Assembly (NCBI RefSeq): GCF_900156475.1
Contig: NZ_FTNR01000015.1
Span: 1-64,000, forward strand
Direction of reading: 5' to 3'
DNA from: Natronorubrum thiooxidans
GTDB taxonomy: Archaea > Halobacteriota > Halobacteria > Halobacteriales > Natrialbaceae
DNA: 64,000 bases
The notes beneath the pieces were generated by a model, which was given only the letters and a program-made list of their open reading frames with translations, did not search any database and was not told the DNA's origin. Numbering within the stretch: position 1 is the stretch's first letter; every line of letters begins with the position of its first letter. A program made the position numbers and the translations under genes. This document shows, piece by piece, positions 43,762-53,452 of the stretch.

Positions 43762-44561
43762 CGTGAGTTATATCGGTCCTCAAGGTCGTCGAGCGCCCGC
43801 CAGAACTGCTCGTTGTTGATCGGCGGTTCTGTCGACGTCCGTGCTTCTAGCACGCCAGCGTATGTGTCGAACTCTTCAGGACTCGGATCAGTCGCGAGCA
43901 CGCAGTCAGCGTAGCCATCGAGGGCCCGCTGGATAGTCTGTGCGTAGTGGTTATAGGCGCCGTCGATCCAGTTCGATTTCTCATCGACTTCCTCAAACAC
44001 TGCCCGATAGACGGTTGCGGCGGCCAGATATCGGTCCCGGTCACGGTACTGCTCAGCAACCTCGAAAAACCGCGAGAAGTCAATCGCAGCCATTACGGTT
44101 GGTTCGGCGTGTTGCTCGAACAGTTGCCCAATCTCCTCGCGGTACTCCTCAACCGGCTTGTGCTCGTCGCTGAACCGTGCAAGAAACTGATCTCGCAGGT
44201 CCGGATGAGAAGCAAGGACATCGCGGACGAATGCTCGAAGGTCCCCAGCGGAGACGTCGTCAAGTACCACTTCGATTTGGTCGCTCTCATCGGCTGGTGG
44301 ATCTATAGCAAGGGAGAGCAACACCGCCACGACGTGCTTGCAATCTCCCGCGCCGTCGTAGGGGCACGTACACCGCGCATCGATACTGTTCCCGTCCAGT
44401 TCGACGGTCACATCGTACAGATTCGAGCCCTGGACAGACGAAGTGACGAGGTTGTCGAATCGCTCAAGTCGCTGGATTCGCCCCTTCTGGTGGTAGGTCT
44501 GGCCGCGTTCGAACACTGCGTCCGTACATTGGTCTCTGATTGTGTCTTCATCGACGTTCAT
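43758..44561 (-). CDS. SWIM zinc-finger protein (operon with pRiA4b-like and CcbP-like genes)
   Basis: 267 residues. An N-terminal SWIM finger at about residues 10-80 shows FERGQTYHQKGRIQRLERFD, NLYDVTVELDG and the ligands C-T-C-PYDGAGDC-K-H. An all-helical repeat-like region follows (VVLDDVSAGDLRAFVRDVLA, YREEIGQLFEQHAEPT, YLAAATVYRAVFEEVDEKS). Compared with the SWIM protein at 2792-4222 the finger is alike, but here it is N-terminal. The gene heads the operon and is divergent from the XPB helicase gene, 163 bases apart, suggesting shared regulation. Function unknown; DNA binding is inferred. Confidence 0.78.
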   Translation of the reverse strand: MNVDEDTIRDQCTDAVFERGQTYHQKGRIQRLERFDNLVTSSVQGSNLYDVTVELDGNSIDARCTCPYDGAGDCKHVVAVLLSLAIDPPADESDQIEVVLDDVSAGDLRAFVRDVLASHPDLRDQFLARFSDEHKPVEEYREEIGQLFEQHAEPTVMAAIDFSRFFEVAEQYRDRDRYLAAATVYRAVFEEVDEKSNWIDGAYNHYAQTIQRALDGYADCVLATDPSPEEFDTYAGVLEARTSTEPPINNEQFWRALDDLEDRYNSR

Positions 44562-44724
44562 TTGTTTCAGCTACGTGGGCCGGCGTGGAAGGGATTCCGG
44601 CTCATGGTCTCAAGGCGGCTTCTGTCCTTGAGTATCTCACGCATCCGATTTTGCTTGAGCGCAAACCGAACGATAGCCAGCAAACCCAAGTACGACGTCG
44701 ACCGTAGACGTCCGTAGTAGTTAC

Positions 44725-46137
44725 ATGCGCCTGACGTTCGATGATGGAACACTGTTACTCGAGGACGCCCCCGACAGTGTTCCCTACGCCGAGTGGGATG
44801 ACCGCGTCGACGAGTATCGAGCGCAGGCCTATCGCTATCACGACCTCCGTCAGTGGGCGACTCCCTCCAGTCGCGACCAGCAGACCCTCGCACAGGCGAC
44901 GATGGCTGGTGACTCCGTCGAAGACGATGCCAGAGCCTACAGCGACCTTACTCTTTCACCTGCCGTCGCGATCGAACCTCGAGGCTACCAGCAGGCCGCC
45001 CTCAAGGCCTGGATCGAACACGATCGTCGGGGGAGTGTCGTCCTCCCGACCGGCAGCGGGAAAACCTTCCTCGCGATCCAGGCAATCGCTGACGCTGGCG
45101 TCAGTACGCTTGTGGTCGTCCCCACGATCGATCTGCTCAACCAGTGGCATGCGACGCTCACCAACGCGTTCGGAGACCAGCCTCCTGACGACGTCGGCGT
45201 TCTTGGTGGCGGCAGCCACACGATCACGGACGTGACGGTGACGACCTACGATTCCGCCTATCGGTACATCAACGAGTACGGAGACCAGTTCGGTCTGCTG
45301 GTCGTCGACGAAGTCCATCATTTGCCCGCCCCGACCTACCGGCAGATCCCCGAAATGACGATCGCGCCTTATCGGCTCGGATTGACTGCCACCTATGAAC
45401 GTGCAGACAACCAACACGAGGCCCTCGACGAGTTGCTTGGCCCCGTCGTCTACGAGGAGGACGTCGACGAACTCACCGGTGAGTACCTCAGCGATTACGA
45501 GACGATTCACCTCGAGGTCGAACTCACCGCCGACGAGCGCGAACGCTACGACGAGGAATACCAGTTGTATCGCGACTATGTCGACGCCCACGACTTCGAC
45601 ATCTGGAAGGAACGGGGCTACCAGGAGTTCCTCAAGCGCAGTTCCTATGATTCACAGGGGCGACGAGCCCTAATCGCGAAACAGCGGGCCGAAGAAATCG
45701 CTCGAACCGCCGAGAAGAAACTCGATACCCTGGACAACCTCCTGAAACGCCACTACGACGACCGGACGATCATCTTCACCGCCAACAATGACTTCGCCTA
45801 TGGGATCTCCCAGGAGTTCGTCATCCCGTGTATCACTCACCAAACGGCTACCGAGGAACGCACAGACCTTCTCGACCGATTCCGGACCGGAGAGTACTCG
45901 ATGCTCGTGACCTCACAGGTCCTTGATGAGGGTATCGATGTGCCTGCGGCGAACGTCGGAATCATCCTCTCGGGAAGTGCCTCGAAACGCCAGTACGCCC
46001 AGCGGCTCGGGCGGATTCTCCGTCCAACGGAGGACCGCAAGCCGGCACGTCTTTACGAGATCATCGCCACGAATACCAAGGAAACGTACGTCTCTCAACA
46101 CCGTCGCCGAGGGGTGCGAACTGATGCTGACAGCTGA
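44725..46137 (+). CDS. XPB/Rad25-type DNA helicase
   Basis: 470 residues of a superfamily 2 helicase. RGYQQAALKAWIEHDRRG precedes Walker A VVLPTGSGKTFLA. Walker B is VVDEVHHLPA, motif III LGLTATYERAD, and later motifs are SQVLDEGIDVPAANV and RQYAQRLGRILRP. The short N-terminal domain (LEDAPDSVPYAEWDDRVDEY) fits archaeal XPB. XPB opens DNA with 3'-5' polarity and in archaea partners the nuclease Bax1 in repair. The bax1-like gene starts inside its 3' end (14-base overlap), as expected for a functional pair. Located on a mobile-looking region, it could serve element DNA processing. Confidence 0.9.
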   Translation: MRLTFDDGTLLLEDAPDSVPYAEWDDRVDEYRAQAYRYHDLRQWATPSSRDQQTLAQATMAGDSVEDDARAYSDLTLSPAVAIEPRGYQQAALKAWIEHDRRGSVVLPTGSGKTFLAIQAIADAGVSTLVVVPTIDLLNQWHATLTNAFGDQPPDDVGVLGGGSHTITDVTVTTYDSAYRYINEYGDQFGLLVVDEVHHLPAPTYRQIPEMTIAPYRLGLTATYERADNQHEALDELLGPVVYEEDVDELTGEYLSDYETIHLEVELTADERERYDEEYQLYRDYVDAHDFDIWKERGYQEFLKRSSYDSQGRRALIAKQRAEEIARTAEKKLDTLDNLLKRHYDDRTIIFTANNDFAYGISQEFVIPCITHQTATEERTDLLDRFRTGEYSMLVTSQVLDEGIDVPAANVGIILSGSASKRQYAQRLGRILRPTEDRKPARLYEIIATNTKETYVSQHRRRGVRTDADS

Positions 46138-47485
46138 TCTCGCACGCTCGCGCACGCGAAACGGATCTATTAAGCCACTGTTTATTGATCCTGCCAAGCC
46201 CCAGTATCGGGAGACGGCTCAGGAACTCATCGACATCTTCGAAGACCATCTGGGCGAACCCAAGGGTAATCTCGAGGAGACGATCGACCAGCTGACGATC
46301 GCCGATACCGATTACAAGATCGTCCAGGGACTGGCCAAGCTCCTCACAGACGAGTGTGAGTTCGAGACAGTGGCTGCGACTGATCCCCAGGAGATCCGTC
46401 AGGCACTGTTCGCGAAGGCCAACGAGTCGTACCCGATCGTCCGCCAGCCCACCCTCGGAGACGACACTCAGCGCCTCGAGGTCTACAGTGCCGTCGCCGA
46501 CCAGCTCGGAATTAGTCTCAAAGAGTGCTACCGAGGGATGTACGCCGACCTCGAGGACAACATGCTGCTGGTGCGATTCGGTGACCTGCGCGTCGACGAG
46601 TACGCCGGTGACAGTAGTTCGTCGACGACCCGCTTAACGGGGGATAGCGAGGAGACCTACGCCGAGGACACGATCAGCGTTGACTGGCTACTCACGCGGT
46701 ACAACCTCGCGCTGGCTCAGGCGGTCCTGTACGATGCAACACAGATGCGAATCCAAGTGTGGGACCATTTCAACACGGTGTTCAGCTATGTCAAGTTGTT
46801 CGGGTTGATGCACCGGATTTATCCAATCGACGAAAGTGGCGAGCGGGTCGAGTCGACGGACGTCGCTGCAGGTTACGAGGCAATTCTGGATGGGCCTGCG
46901 TCGTTGTTCTCGAAATCCCGGAAGTACGGTATCCGCATGGCGAATTTTCTCCCAGCGCTCCCCCTGTGCGACCGTTGGGAGATGGAGGCCGAGATCCTCG
47001 ATGGAGAAAGAAGATCGACAAACAGTGGATCACTGACGTTCGAACTTGACCATACCGATGGATTGTCCTCCCACTACGGCGATCAGGGTAAATTCGACAG
47101 CGATCTCGAGCGAACGCTGTCCCAGAAGTGGGAACGAGCAACCACCGACTGGGAGCTCCGCCGCGAGGACGACGTGCTAGATCTGGGTGTCGAGGTAATG
47201 ATCCCGGATTTCGCGGTTGAACATCCGGACGGGCGACGGGCGATCCTCGAGATCGTGGGCTTCTGGACGCCTGAGTACCTCGAGGAGAAACTCGCGAAGA
47301 TCGAGGCCGCCGACCTCGACCATCTCCTGATCGCGGTTTCCGATCGACTCGAGTGTTCGGCGACTGATGTCGAGAAGGTGAGCGATCAGGTGCTGTGGTT
47401 CAAGTCAGGGATTCACGTCTACGATGTTGTCGACCTCGCAGACAAGCATGCTATCCAGACGAGTGTAGAGCGGTCTCACGACTAA
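46124..47485 (+). CDS. DUF790 / Bax1-type nuclease, partner of XPB
   Basis: 453 residues from ATG 46124 (MLTADLARSRTRNGSIKPLF). It has the DUF790 landmarks: AKLLTDECEFE, SISLKE-like LGISLKECYRGMYADLE, SVDWLLTRYNLALAQAVLYD, and a C-terminal nuclease core VEVMIPDFAVEHPDGRRAIL plus EIVGFWTPEYLEEKL. In Archaeoglobus and Sulfolobus Bax1 nicks DNA bubbles opened by XPB. A longer in-frame start at 45923 overlaps the helicase and is unlikely. The pair is intact. Confidence 0.85.
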   Translation: MLTADLARSRTRNGSIKPLFIDPAKPQYRETAQELIDIFEDHLGEPKGNLEETIDQLTIADTDYKIVQGLAKLLTDECEFETVAATDPQEIRQALFAKANESYPIVRQPTLGDDTQRLEVYSAVADQLGISLKECYRGMYADLEDNMLLVRFGDLRVDEYAGDSSSSTTRLTGDSEETYAEDTISVDWLLTRYNLALAQAVLYDATQMRIQVWDHFNTVFSYVKLFGLMHRIYPIDESGERVESTDVAAGYEAILDGPASLFSKSRKYGIRMANFLPALPLCDRWEMEAEILDGERRSTNSGSLTFELDHTDGLSSHYGDQGKFDSDLERTLSQKWERATTDWELRREDDVLDLGVEVMIPDFAVEHPDGRRAILEIVGFWTPEYLEEKLAKIEAADLDHLLIAVSDRLECSATDVEKVSDQVLWFKSGIHVYDVVDLADKHAIQTSVERSHD

Positions 47486-47514
47486 GCCTTGGACAATGTG
47501 ATTCAAGAGAATGA

Positions 47515-47892
47515 CTAGTCTTCTCTCGGATTTACTGGCCCGATGTATTCATTTTTCCAAGACTTCCCATCACGCCACTGCCAGTAGTAATAGTGATAGT
47601 CAGGTTTTGTTTCCTTGATCGTGATGTAGGCTCCGCTCGCAGGGACATCTTCGTAGTCTGTTGGGTCGATTGAGATTCCTCTATCTTCGAGATCCTCGAG
47701 TTCTTGTCCATCAATCTCTTCTTCGGCTCGTTTTTGCTCGAGGTCGTGCTTTCGCTTTGCTCGCTTCCAAGCTGCTAGGTTAGCAGCGTACTCCACGACT
47801 TGCTCGAGTCTCTCCGGTGATTGACTCTCAAGCGGGTTCACGATATAGTCCGGCAGATCCGGTGTGGATGGCTTTCCTGGACCGGTATCCAT
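47515..47892 (-). CDS. small hypothetical protein next to an inverted repeat
   Basis: 125 residues from ATG 47892 (MDTGPGKPSTPDLPDYIV); the longer frame from 47961 would run through an inverted repeat. A charged helix (AAWKRAKRKHDLEQKRAEEE) and the ending YHYYYWQWRDGKSWKNEYIG with VNPRED recall DUF6788-type proteins and, more loosely, the small proteins at 17933 and 24849. The inverted repeat at 47894-47934 lies immediately before the ATG, so it is probably its operator. Confidence 0.6.
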   Translation of the reverse strand: MDTGPGKPSTPDLPDYIVNPLESQSPERLEQVVEYAANLAAWKRAKRKHDLEQKRAEEEIDGQELEDLEDRGISIDPTDYEDVPASGAYITIKETKPDYHYYYWQWRDGKSWKNEYIGPVNPRED

Positions 47893-47893
47893 A

Positions 47894-47934
47894 GTTACCC
47901 CACACAATCCAAACAGTTCAATCTGTGGGGTAAC
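47894..47934. repeat. inverted repeat IR1 at the left edge of the conjugation unit
   Basis: GTTACCCCACA (47894-47904) and TGTGGGGTAAC (47924-47934) are perfect 11-bp complements 19 bases apart. A sister copy with the same arms lies at 61383-61424. It directly precedes the ATG of the small gene at 47892, so an operator role is the simplest reading. Confidence 0.8.
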
Positions 47935-48232
47935 TTGAGTAGATACTCTGTCCCAAAACATCTAAAAATATGAATTTCATTACCACTTTTAATTTTCTGA
48001 TTGCTAGTAAAAGTAAGCAGTCGATTCACTAGTTTCACAATACATTTAAGAAATACAGAAGATATTTACTCGGTCTCAATAGATCAACTCTCGGTAATCA
48101 AATGCGAAATACACTGAATAGAGAGAAATTCTTTTCTCCAACACAGCCCAGCGAAAGTATTTCCAGAGATAGCACCGCCTTCGCTGGCCCATGTCACGAT
48201 TCTGATCGACATTACTTCAGGCGTATCTGTCC
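47935..48232. other. AT-rich intergenic upstream of the conjugation operon
   Basis: About 300 bases, clearly richer in A and T than the surroundings, with several A/T runs that could serve as promoters in both directions. No gene, repeat or hairpin could be supported beyond IR1 at its left edge. Confidence 0.45.
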
Positions 48233-48643
48233 ATGACAACGGAGAATCAAAGCCCAGACGAGCAGAGTGACTCGAGCGCCCTCAGACAGCGAGTTCTGCG
48301 TAGTGGGGTTGCAGCCTTCGTTATGCTCTCGATCGTTGCCGTTGACCCTGTTCTTGCACAGGACAGTGTCGTCTGTGATGCAGAAGGGCTACCAGATATG
48401 ATCTCTGGGTTCTTCCAAATCACGACCGCTCTCGGTATCATGGGTTTGGTCGTCGTGTGGCAGGCTGATTCACTCGTTGAGATGTTCACGATGAATATCG
48501 AGCAAAAAAAGAGCCTCAAACAGCACAAGCGAACAGCGCTGAAGTCTGCGGTTATTCTCGTCATCCTTGGGCCGCTGTATACGGTCGCTGGCGCTGCGAT
48601 GGGGCTTCCACTTGCGGAGTGTGTCAATCTCGTGCCGTGGTAA
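48233..48643 (+). CDS. pilin-like small membrane protein (VirB2-like?)
   Basis: 136 residues with an N-terminal hydrophobic segment ending in VLAQDS (signal-like), then ISGFFQITTALGIMGLVVVW and SAVILVILGPLYTVAGAAMG. Two central helices with a basic connecting loop (EQKKSLKQHKRTALK) resemble VirB2/TrbC-type pilins, although no sequence match is certain. As the first gene of the operon with VirB6-, VirB4- and VirD4-like genes, it is the best pilus-subunit candidate. Confidence 0.5.
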   Translation: MTTENQSPDEQSDSSALRQRVLRSGVAAFVMLSIVAVDPVLAQDSVVCDAEGLPDMISGFFQITTALGIMGLVVVWQADSLVEMFTMNIEQKKSLKQHKRTALKSAVILVILGPLYTVAGAAMGLPLAECVNLVPW

Positions 48644-48675
48644 TCTCAGAACACTTGCAGCGATAATCACAGTCC

Positions 48676-50370
48676 GTGCATCAGAAGACGTCCGTCGTGG
48701 TTGCCGTCGTCGCTCTTGCTGTCGCTACGCTCGCGTTCGCTGGTGTGGCTGTGAGTGCTGAGAATCCACCACGACCGGGAACCGACGAGAGTGATTTGGA
48801 CGTCAACGAGACGGCGACACTGTGGTCAAAGGCTCCGAACGAATGTCTCAGCGAAGTCGAGTACGCAGAGCGCTATGACGAATCTCGAACAGCCATGCAG
48901 GAACTCGGAGACTGCACGGATCTGACGTTCAAAGAGCCGCCAGACACGGCTGAGCGTTGGACAGCATACGATTACGAATCACTCGAGGGCGGTGATACAG
49001 AGACATCGGTCTATCCGACACATGCAGAACTCACAGATTCGGTACTCATCGCCGATGCACACGCGACGAAGTTCGCGATTCAGCCATCGACACAAACACA
49101 TCTCGACGCCGACGAGACGGTTCACTACATCGCCCCAGAAGGCACGCTGCGAGGATTCGTCGATTATCGAGTCCGTCTCGATAGTAACTCGTCAGTCCAA
49201 AGCCACGGTATCGACGAAGTCCGCCTCCTGCGCGATGATGACATCATCGAGACTGTTGGAGGCACGCAGACACCTACCTTCGAGTACGCGTTCGACCACG
49301 GTGGGTCGGCAATGCTCACACTCGAGGCAGATATCAGTGCTCGAGTCGAGCAAGACCTTGGAAACGAGACAGAGTTGGTCACTGATGAAGTAACCGTTTC
49401 TCAGGATCTCGACGTCGAAGTCTACGATCTGCAGGCCACGGTCTATCATGCATCGTATCCGAACGGCGACAGCGGAGTCGCGATCTACCAGGACCAACCG
49501 TGGCACGGCTACACACTTTCAGACGATGGTGAAGCCAGGGTCCGTGGTGTGTGGCGATACTACACCGCTCGCGACACTGGGTGGGACGAACTCACTCACT
49601 CGACTCGAGCGAGCAGAGAGACGGTCACCTCTGATGCCCTCCCAGTGTATGTGCATGCATACCCGTCCGAATTAGGTCCGCGGACAGAACCAATCCGAGA
49701 TGGGCCGAATATCCTCGAGGTATGGGGAACAGAGAGTTCCTCGCCTGAGCCGGCGATTCATGAGAACGTCGATATCGAGGTGGTTTCTGAGGCCTATACG
49801 CGATCGGACGGACTTGCCCTTCGCTACGAGGACATCGATCGGGATGCGGTCGCTGTTGATGGGATCGTTCGCGGTGTCTCCGCAGATATCGTCGAGCCCG
49901 ACGGTGGCTCAGAACGAGAGATCCGTGAGAGCGATCTCTCCGTTGAGATCATCGAATCGAATGCCACCGCTGTGACGCTCCAGGTCGAACTTCGTGACGC
50001 AGAGACGGGAACGCCGATCATGCTCGAGAATCCGTTTGATCTCCCACGATTCTCACTTATCGGCCACGAGTCACGCCAAGGCTACATCACGATTGCTAAT
50101 CAGCAGGTCCGAACGGACATCACCGGCACTGCTGAGGTGACCGTCACCCAACCCGGAATCTACACTGCAGAGTATCACCCCGGCTCGTGGCGGTCACACA
50201 GCCCAGCATACCTCGGTGATACTGCTACAGAGACGTGGCATCCGTTGGCGACGCCGACAGGCTGGTTCACGCTCTTAGTCGATGTCGTTCGTTATGCACT
50301 CCCGTTTGCAGTCGCGCTGTACGCTGCCAAGCGAATTGGCACCTTTCTACAAATGAGAGATACGTTATGA
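48676..50370 (+). CDS. large exported surface protein of the conjugation operon
   Basis: 564 residues starting at GTG 48676. A signal peptide (VVVAVVALAVATLAFAGVAV) leads a long beta-rich, acidic extracellular region, probably several immunoglobulin-like domains (HYIAPEGTLRGFVDYRVRL, VQSHGIDEVRLLRDDD). One C-terminal membrane helix follows (LLVDVVRYALPFAVALYAAK) with a short basic tail. It could be an adhesin or mating-pair stabiliser. The stop overlaps the lipoprotein gene (ATGA). No known family. Confidence 0.65.
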   Translation: MHQKTSVVVAVVALAVATLAFAGVAVSAENPPRPGTDESDLDVNETATLWSKAPNECLSEVEYAERYDESRTAMQELGDCTDLTFKEPPDTAERWTAYDYESLEGGDTETSVYPTHAELTDSVLIADAHATKFAIQPSTQTHLDADETVHYIAPEGTLRGFVDYRVRLDSNSSVQSHGIDEVRLLRDDDIIETVGGTQTPTFEYAFDHGGSAMLTLEADISARVEQDLGNETELVTDEVTVSQDLDVEVYDLQATVYHASYPNGDSGVAIYQDQPWHGYTLSDDGEARVRGVWRYYTARDTGWDELTHSTRASRETVTSDALPVYVHAYPSELGPRTEPIRDGPNILEVWGTESSSPEPAIHENVDIEVVSEAYTRSDGLALRYEDIDRDAVAVDGIVRGVSADIVEPDGGSEREIRESDLSVEIIESNATAVTLQVELRDAETGTPIMLENPFDLPRFSLIGHESRQGYITIANQQVRTDITGTAEVTVTQPGIYTAEYHPGSWRSHSPAYLGDTATETWHPLATPTGWFTLLVDVVRYALPFAVALYAAKRIGTFLQMRDTL

Positions 50371-51206
50371 CAAATAAACAGAAAACAATACACAGACGCA
50401 CAGCTCTTGGAAGTATCCTTGCCGGGATCACCACCGGGCTTGCTGGCTGCACCAGTTCGGGCAATGGTAGTGACGACAGGTCAACTGACGCTGCTGGAGA
50501 TGTCATCCAGAGCGTCGATGTTGATGGACTCGAACTGGTGATCGAACTCAAGCGAGATGAGATTGATCAGCTGAACGTAATCGCCCCCTCTGGTGATCTG
50601 TTCTCACAGCAAACGATTGAATCGGGGGTGTCCCAGGTATCGATCGACGTTGGGACAGACTACTCTCCCGGAGAGTACGAAATTATTGGCCTCGCGGATG
50701 AGGAGTCAGTCGAGGCAGTACGAGTTTCGCTCGAACCGGACCTCGAGCTAACAGAGCTTCGACTGGGTCGAGACCATCCCGAGGAGATGTACGATGGAGC
50801 GAGTGACTCTCAGATCGATGCCGAAGCGATCCTTTCTGTGACGAACCAAGGAACCGGCCCGACTGCAGTTACCGCTCTTCGATTCGAAGGCGATGTCCCG
50901 TTTCCGACCCACGAAAGCTACGATGAGAACGATGAGAGTGGTATCTATGACCCAGAGAACGATTTCGGAGCGGACGCTGACTCGATAACAATCCCTGCTG
51001 GTGAAACAGTTCTGGTCTACAGTAATTCACGGCCCTTCTCACCAGCTGGTACACGCTCGAAGTGTAATTCAGTCGGTCGTAATGGGCAGTTCACTGTCCA
51101 CCTTTTTGCAATCCACGATGCAGCGGACATCACTCTCGAGTACCTGATACACTACCTCAGTTCAGATTCGGAGGACTGCGTAATCGAAATTGAGGAGACT
51201 GCATGA
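50367..51206 (+). CDS. Tat-dependent lipoprotein of the conjugation operon
   Basis: 279 residues from ATG 50367. The head HRRTALGSILAGITTGLAGC has twin arginines and a lipobox ending in Cys, so it is exported folded and lipid-anchored outside. The mature part is beta-rich (VTNQGTGPTAVTALRFEG, ITIPAGETVLVYSNSRPFSP), like CARDB or lamin-tail-type adhesive domains. It overlaps its neighbours by four bases at both ends. It probably supports the surface protein or the pore. Confidence 0.75.
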   Translation: MTNKQKTIHRRTALGSILAGITTGLAGCTSSGNGSDDRSTDAAGDVIQSVDVDGLELVIELKRDEIDQLNVIAPSGDLFSQQTIESGVSQVSIDVGTDYSPGEYEIIGLADEESVEAVRVSLEPDLELTELRLGRDHPEEMYDGASDSQIDAEAILSVTNQGTGPTAVTALRFEGDVPFPTHESYDENDESGIYDPENDFGADADSITIPAGETVLVYSNSRPFSPAGTRSKCNSVGRNGQFTVHLFAIHDAADITLEYLIHYLSSDSEDCVIEIEETA

Positions 51207-52351
51207 AACTGGCATGGTCTCTCTCAGATATCGGGATTAAATGGTTCGAAGACGCGATTGACAAACTTATCGAATGGTTCCAAGAGGGACTGACAGATGG
51301 CTACAATGCGGTCACAGCCCAAGTTTTTGGGACGCCAACACCGGAAACTGACGGCGGATTCGTCTTCGGTGTTCCATCGAACACTCCCTGGGCAGAGATC
51401 CATAGTAGCCTCGTTGCTGGTGAGATGATGCTTGTCGCATTATTATTACTCGTAATGTGTGTCCAAGGGCGACACACCATTCGAATCTTCAATATCGGTA
51501 GTGCGTACGAGACTCGAAAGACGAAGCGAAGTGCTTGGACGGGCGCGTTTCTGATCGTAACTTGGTATTGGATCGCTGTTCTAGCTCTGTATTTGATTGA
51601 TGGCTTCACAATTGCACTTATTCCAGACGTTTCGGTAGTCACGGACACGATGATTGATCTGCTTTCGTTGACGGTTTCTAACCCAGCTCTTGCGCTCTTT
51701 CTTACGGGGGTTGGTGCTGTCGCGATGTGGATCCTTCAGGCCCTCTTCTTCCTCCGGGAAATCATGTTGTACATCCTCATTTACGCGATGCCGATCGGCA
51801 TCGCTCTGGCCTACGGAAACCTTCCTGTTGTCTCCCATATTGCCAGAACGGTCTGCATGAAGTTTGCACCACTTGCGATCATGCCGCTCCCAGTAGCACT
51901 GCTGTTCAAAGGCTACGAGCTGCTCTTCAGTGAGGGAACTGATTCAGCGCTCATTCCAGATAGTTCGTTCCTGAGCTACCTTATCGCGGTCACACTGCCA
52001 CTTCTCTCGATCCTCATCGTCTGGAAGCTGTTCAAGTATGCCAGCCCGATGACGACGAAGATCATCGGGGCAACAACCAAGGGTGCAGTAACCGCTGGCG
52101 CAGCCGTCGGGGCCGGTGCTGTTGCAGGCCCTGCTGCAGCAGCCACAACTGCGGCATGGGGACCGAAAGCAGCTGTTGGGTATACGGCTGCGTCGAAGAT
52201 GCGCCAAGGCAGTGGCTCATCCCAACAGTCTGGAAACTCGAGCGGCGGCAGCGGAGGACGAACCGACCACGACAACGTTGCGACAGACGCGTACGGCCAG
52301 GAGGGTGTCCCGGCGTACCGTCGCACCGAGAACGATCCGGGGTACTACTGA
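51203..52351 (+). CDS. VirB6/TrbL-like polytopic membrane protein
   Basis: 382 residues with six or so helices, for example LVAGEMMLVALLLLVMCV, GAFLIVTWYWIAVLALYL, LTGVGAVAMWILQALFFL, LYILIYAMPIGIALAY and YLIAVTLPLLSILIVWKL. A Gly/Ala-rich stretch (AAVGAGAVAGPAAAATTAAW) and a disordered Ser/Gly tail follow. The soluble N-terminal helix bundle, central helices and low-complexity tail are the VirB6/TrbL plan. It would form the inner part of the DNA channel. Confidence 0.65.
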   Translation: MKLAWSLSDIGIKWFEDAIDKLIEWFQEGLTDGYNAVTAQVFGTPTPETDGGFVFGVPSNTPWAEIHSSLVAGEMMLVALLLLVMCVQGRHTIRIFNIGSAYETRKTKRSAWTGAFLIVTWYWIAVLALYLIDGFTIALIPDVSVVTDTMIDLLSLTVSNPALALFLTGVGAVAMWILQALFFLREIMLYILIYAMPIGIALAYGNLPVVSHIARTVCMKFAPLAIMPLPVALLFKGYELLFSEGTDSALIPDSSFLSYLIAVTLPLLSILIVWKLFKYASPMTTKIIGATTKGAVTAGAAVGAGAVAGPAAAATTAAWGPKAAVGYTAASKMRQGSGSSQQSGNSSGGSGGRTDHDNVATDAYGQEGVPAYRRTENDPGYY

Positions 52352-53452
52352 ATGACGCAAGATCACGATGCAGCTGGCCGTCGAATCATGGATGAATTGG
52401 GCGAAGAGAGTCGAATTCCGATTCTGAATATCGAAGAAGGTGACGTGTATGTCCTTCTTGGATTCCCGATCGGTGGCCTCCTTTTTGGTGGCCTCACGGG
52501 CCTCGATGGTGCGATTCTGCCGTTTGTCTTACTCGGTGTTGTCCTCGGTGGGTCAATCGTCTACGCATCACCAAATCACCTTCCGGCGTCAACGTGGCTG
52601 GCTGATGTCTATCGCTACTACTGCAAACGACCACGGTTCACGTACAGCACAGAAGCCACGGCGGAATCAGACGAACCGAGCACGGACGGCGGACTCGTGA
52701 GCTATACGCCATTCAAACCGGACGAGCGAACACAGGATCTCACGAACATCAGGCGAGCGTGGCCTGGTGCCGGTGCAATCGAGCGCTCCGATGGCGCGAT
52801 GGAGGCCTACCTCGAGATCGATCCTGGGAACATGGATTTCGCGATGTCCGGCGACTGGGCTCAGATCCAGCAACTCGGCGAAGAGTTCGCGAACAAGGAA
52901 CTCGACTTCACACTCAAATTCCACGCAACAACTCGCTCGTTCCCGGTCGAGAAACTGATCGACAGGATCGACGGTCGACTCACCGATAGTGACGTCAAGC
53001 AGAATCCAATCTTCAAAGAACTACTCGAGGAGTATCGCGAGCAACGTCCGCGAGACCTCGAGGGGACCCAGCAGGTACGCTATTTCATCGGTGTCGAAGT
53101 CGACCCGTTCGAGGTCTATGATCGGTATCAGGACGAACAATCGCCTGCAGAGAAGCTCACCTCGTTTCCGGTGATTGGCTTCCTGTTCAACCCGTTCGTG
53201 ACCCGTCGCAACGACATGACCGACGCGGAGATCCGGGCGGCCATGTTCGAGAAACTCGAGAACCGCTGCCGTAGCCTCCAGACGGAGTTCATTCAGAAGG
53301 CATCAGGGTGGTCTGCCCACCGGTTGACGACGGTCGAACTCTTTGTCCTCTCGATGGACTTCTGGAACGGCGAGGAACACGAGTACGATGACGGCGCGGA
53401 TGCAATTCGTGATCATCCAGCGGTTGACCACCAACGGAGGGTCGATCAATGA
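52352..53452 (+). CDS. VirB3/VirB4-like N-terminal component
   Basis: 366 residues, starting directly after the previous stop (TGAATG). Two membrane helices near the start (VYVLLGFPIGGLLFGGL, ILPFVLLGVVLGGSIVYA) resemble VirB3/PrgI. The soluble rest (MEAYLEIDPGNMDFAMSGDW, TLKFHATTRSFPVEKLIDRI, MFEKLENRCRSLQTEFIQK) resembles the N-terminal half of VirB4 proteins but has no Walker motifs. With the downstream gene it looks like a VirB4 split into two polypeptides. It overlaps that gene by four bases. Confidence 0.6.
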   Translation: MTQDHDAAGRRIMDELGEESRIPILNIEEGDVYVLLGFPIGGLLFGGLTGLDGAILPFVLLGVVLGGSIVYASPNHLPASTWLADVYRYYCKRPRFTYSTEATAESDEPSTDGGLVSYTPFKPDERTQDLTNIRRAWPGAGAIERSDGAMEAYLEIDPGNMDFAMSGDWAQIQQLGEEFANKELDFTLKFHATTRSFPVEKLIDRIDGRLTDSDVKQNPIFKELLEEYREQRPRDLEGTQQVRYFIGVEVDPFEVYDRYQDEQSPAEKLTSFPVIGFLFNPFVTRRNDMTDAEIRAAMFEKLENRCRSLQTEFIQKASGWSAHRLTTVELFVLSMDFWNGEEHEYDDGADAIRDHPAVDHQRRVDQ

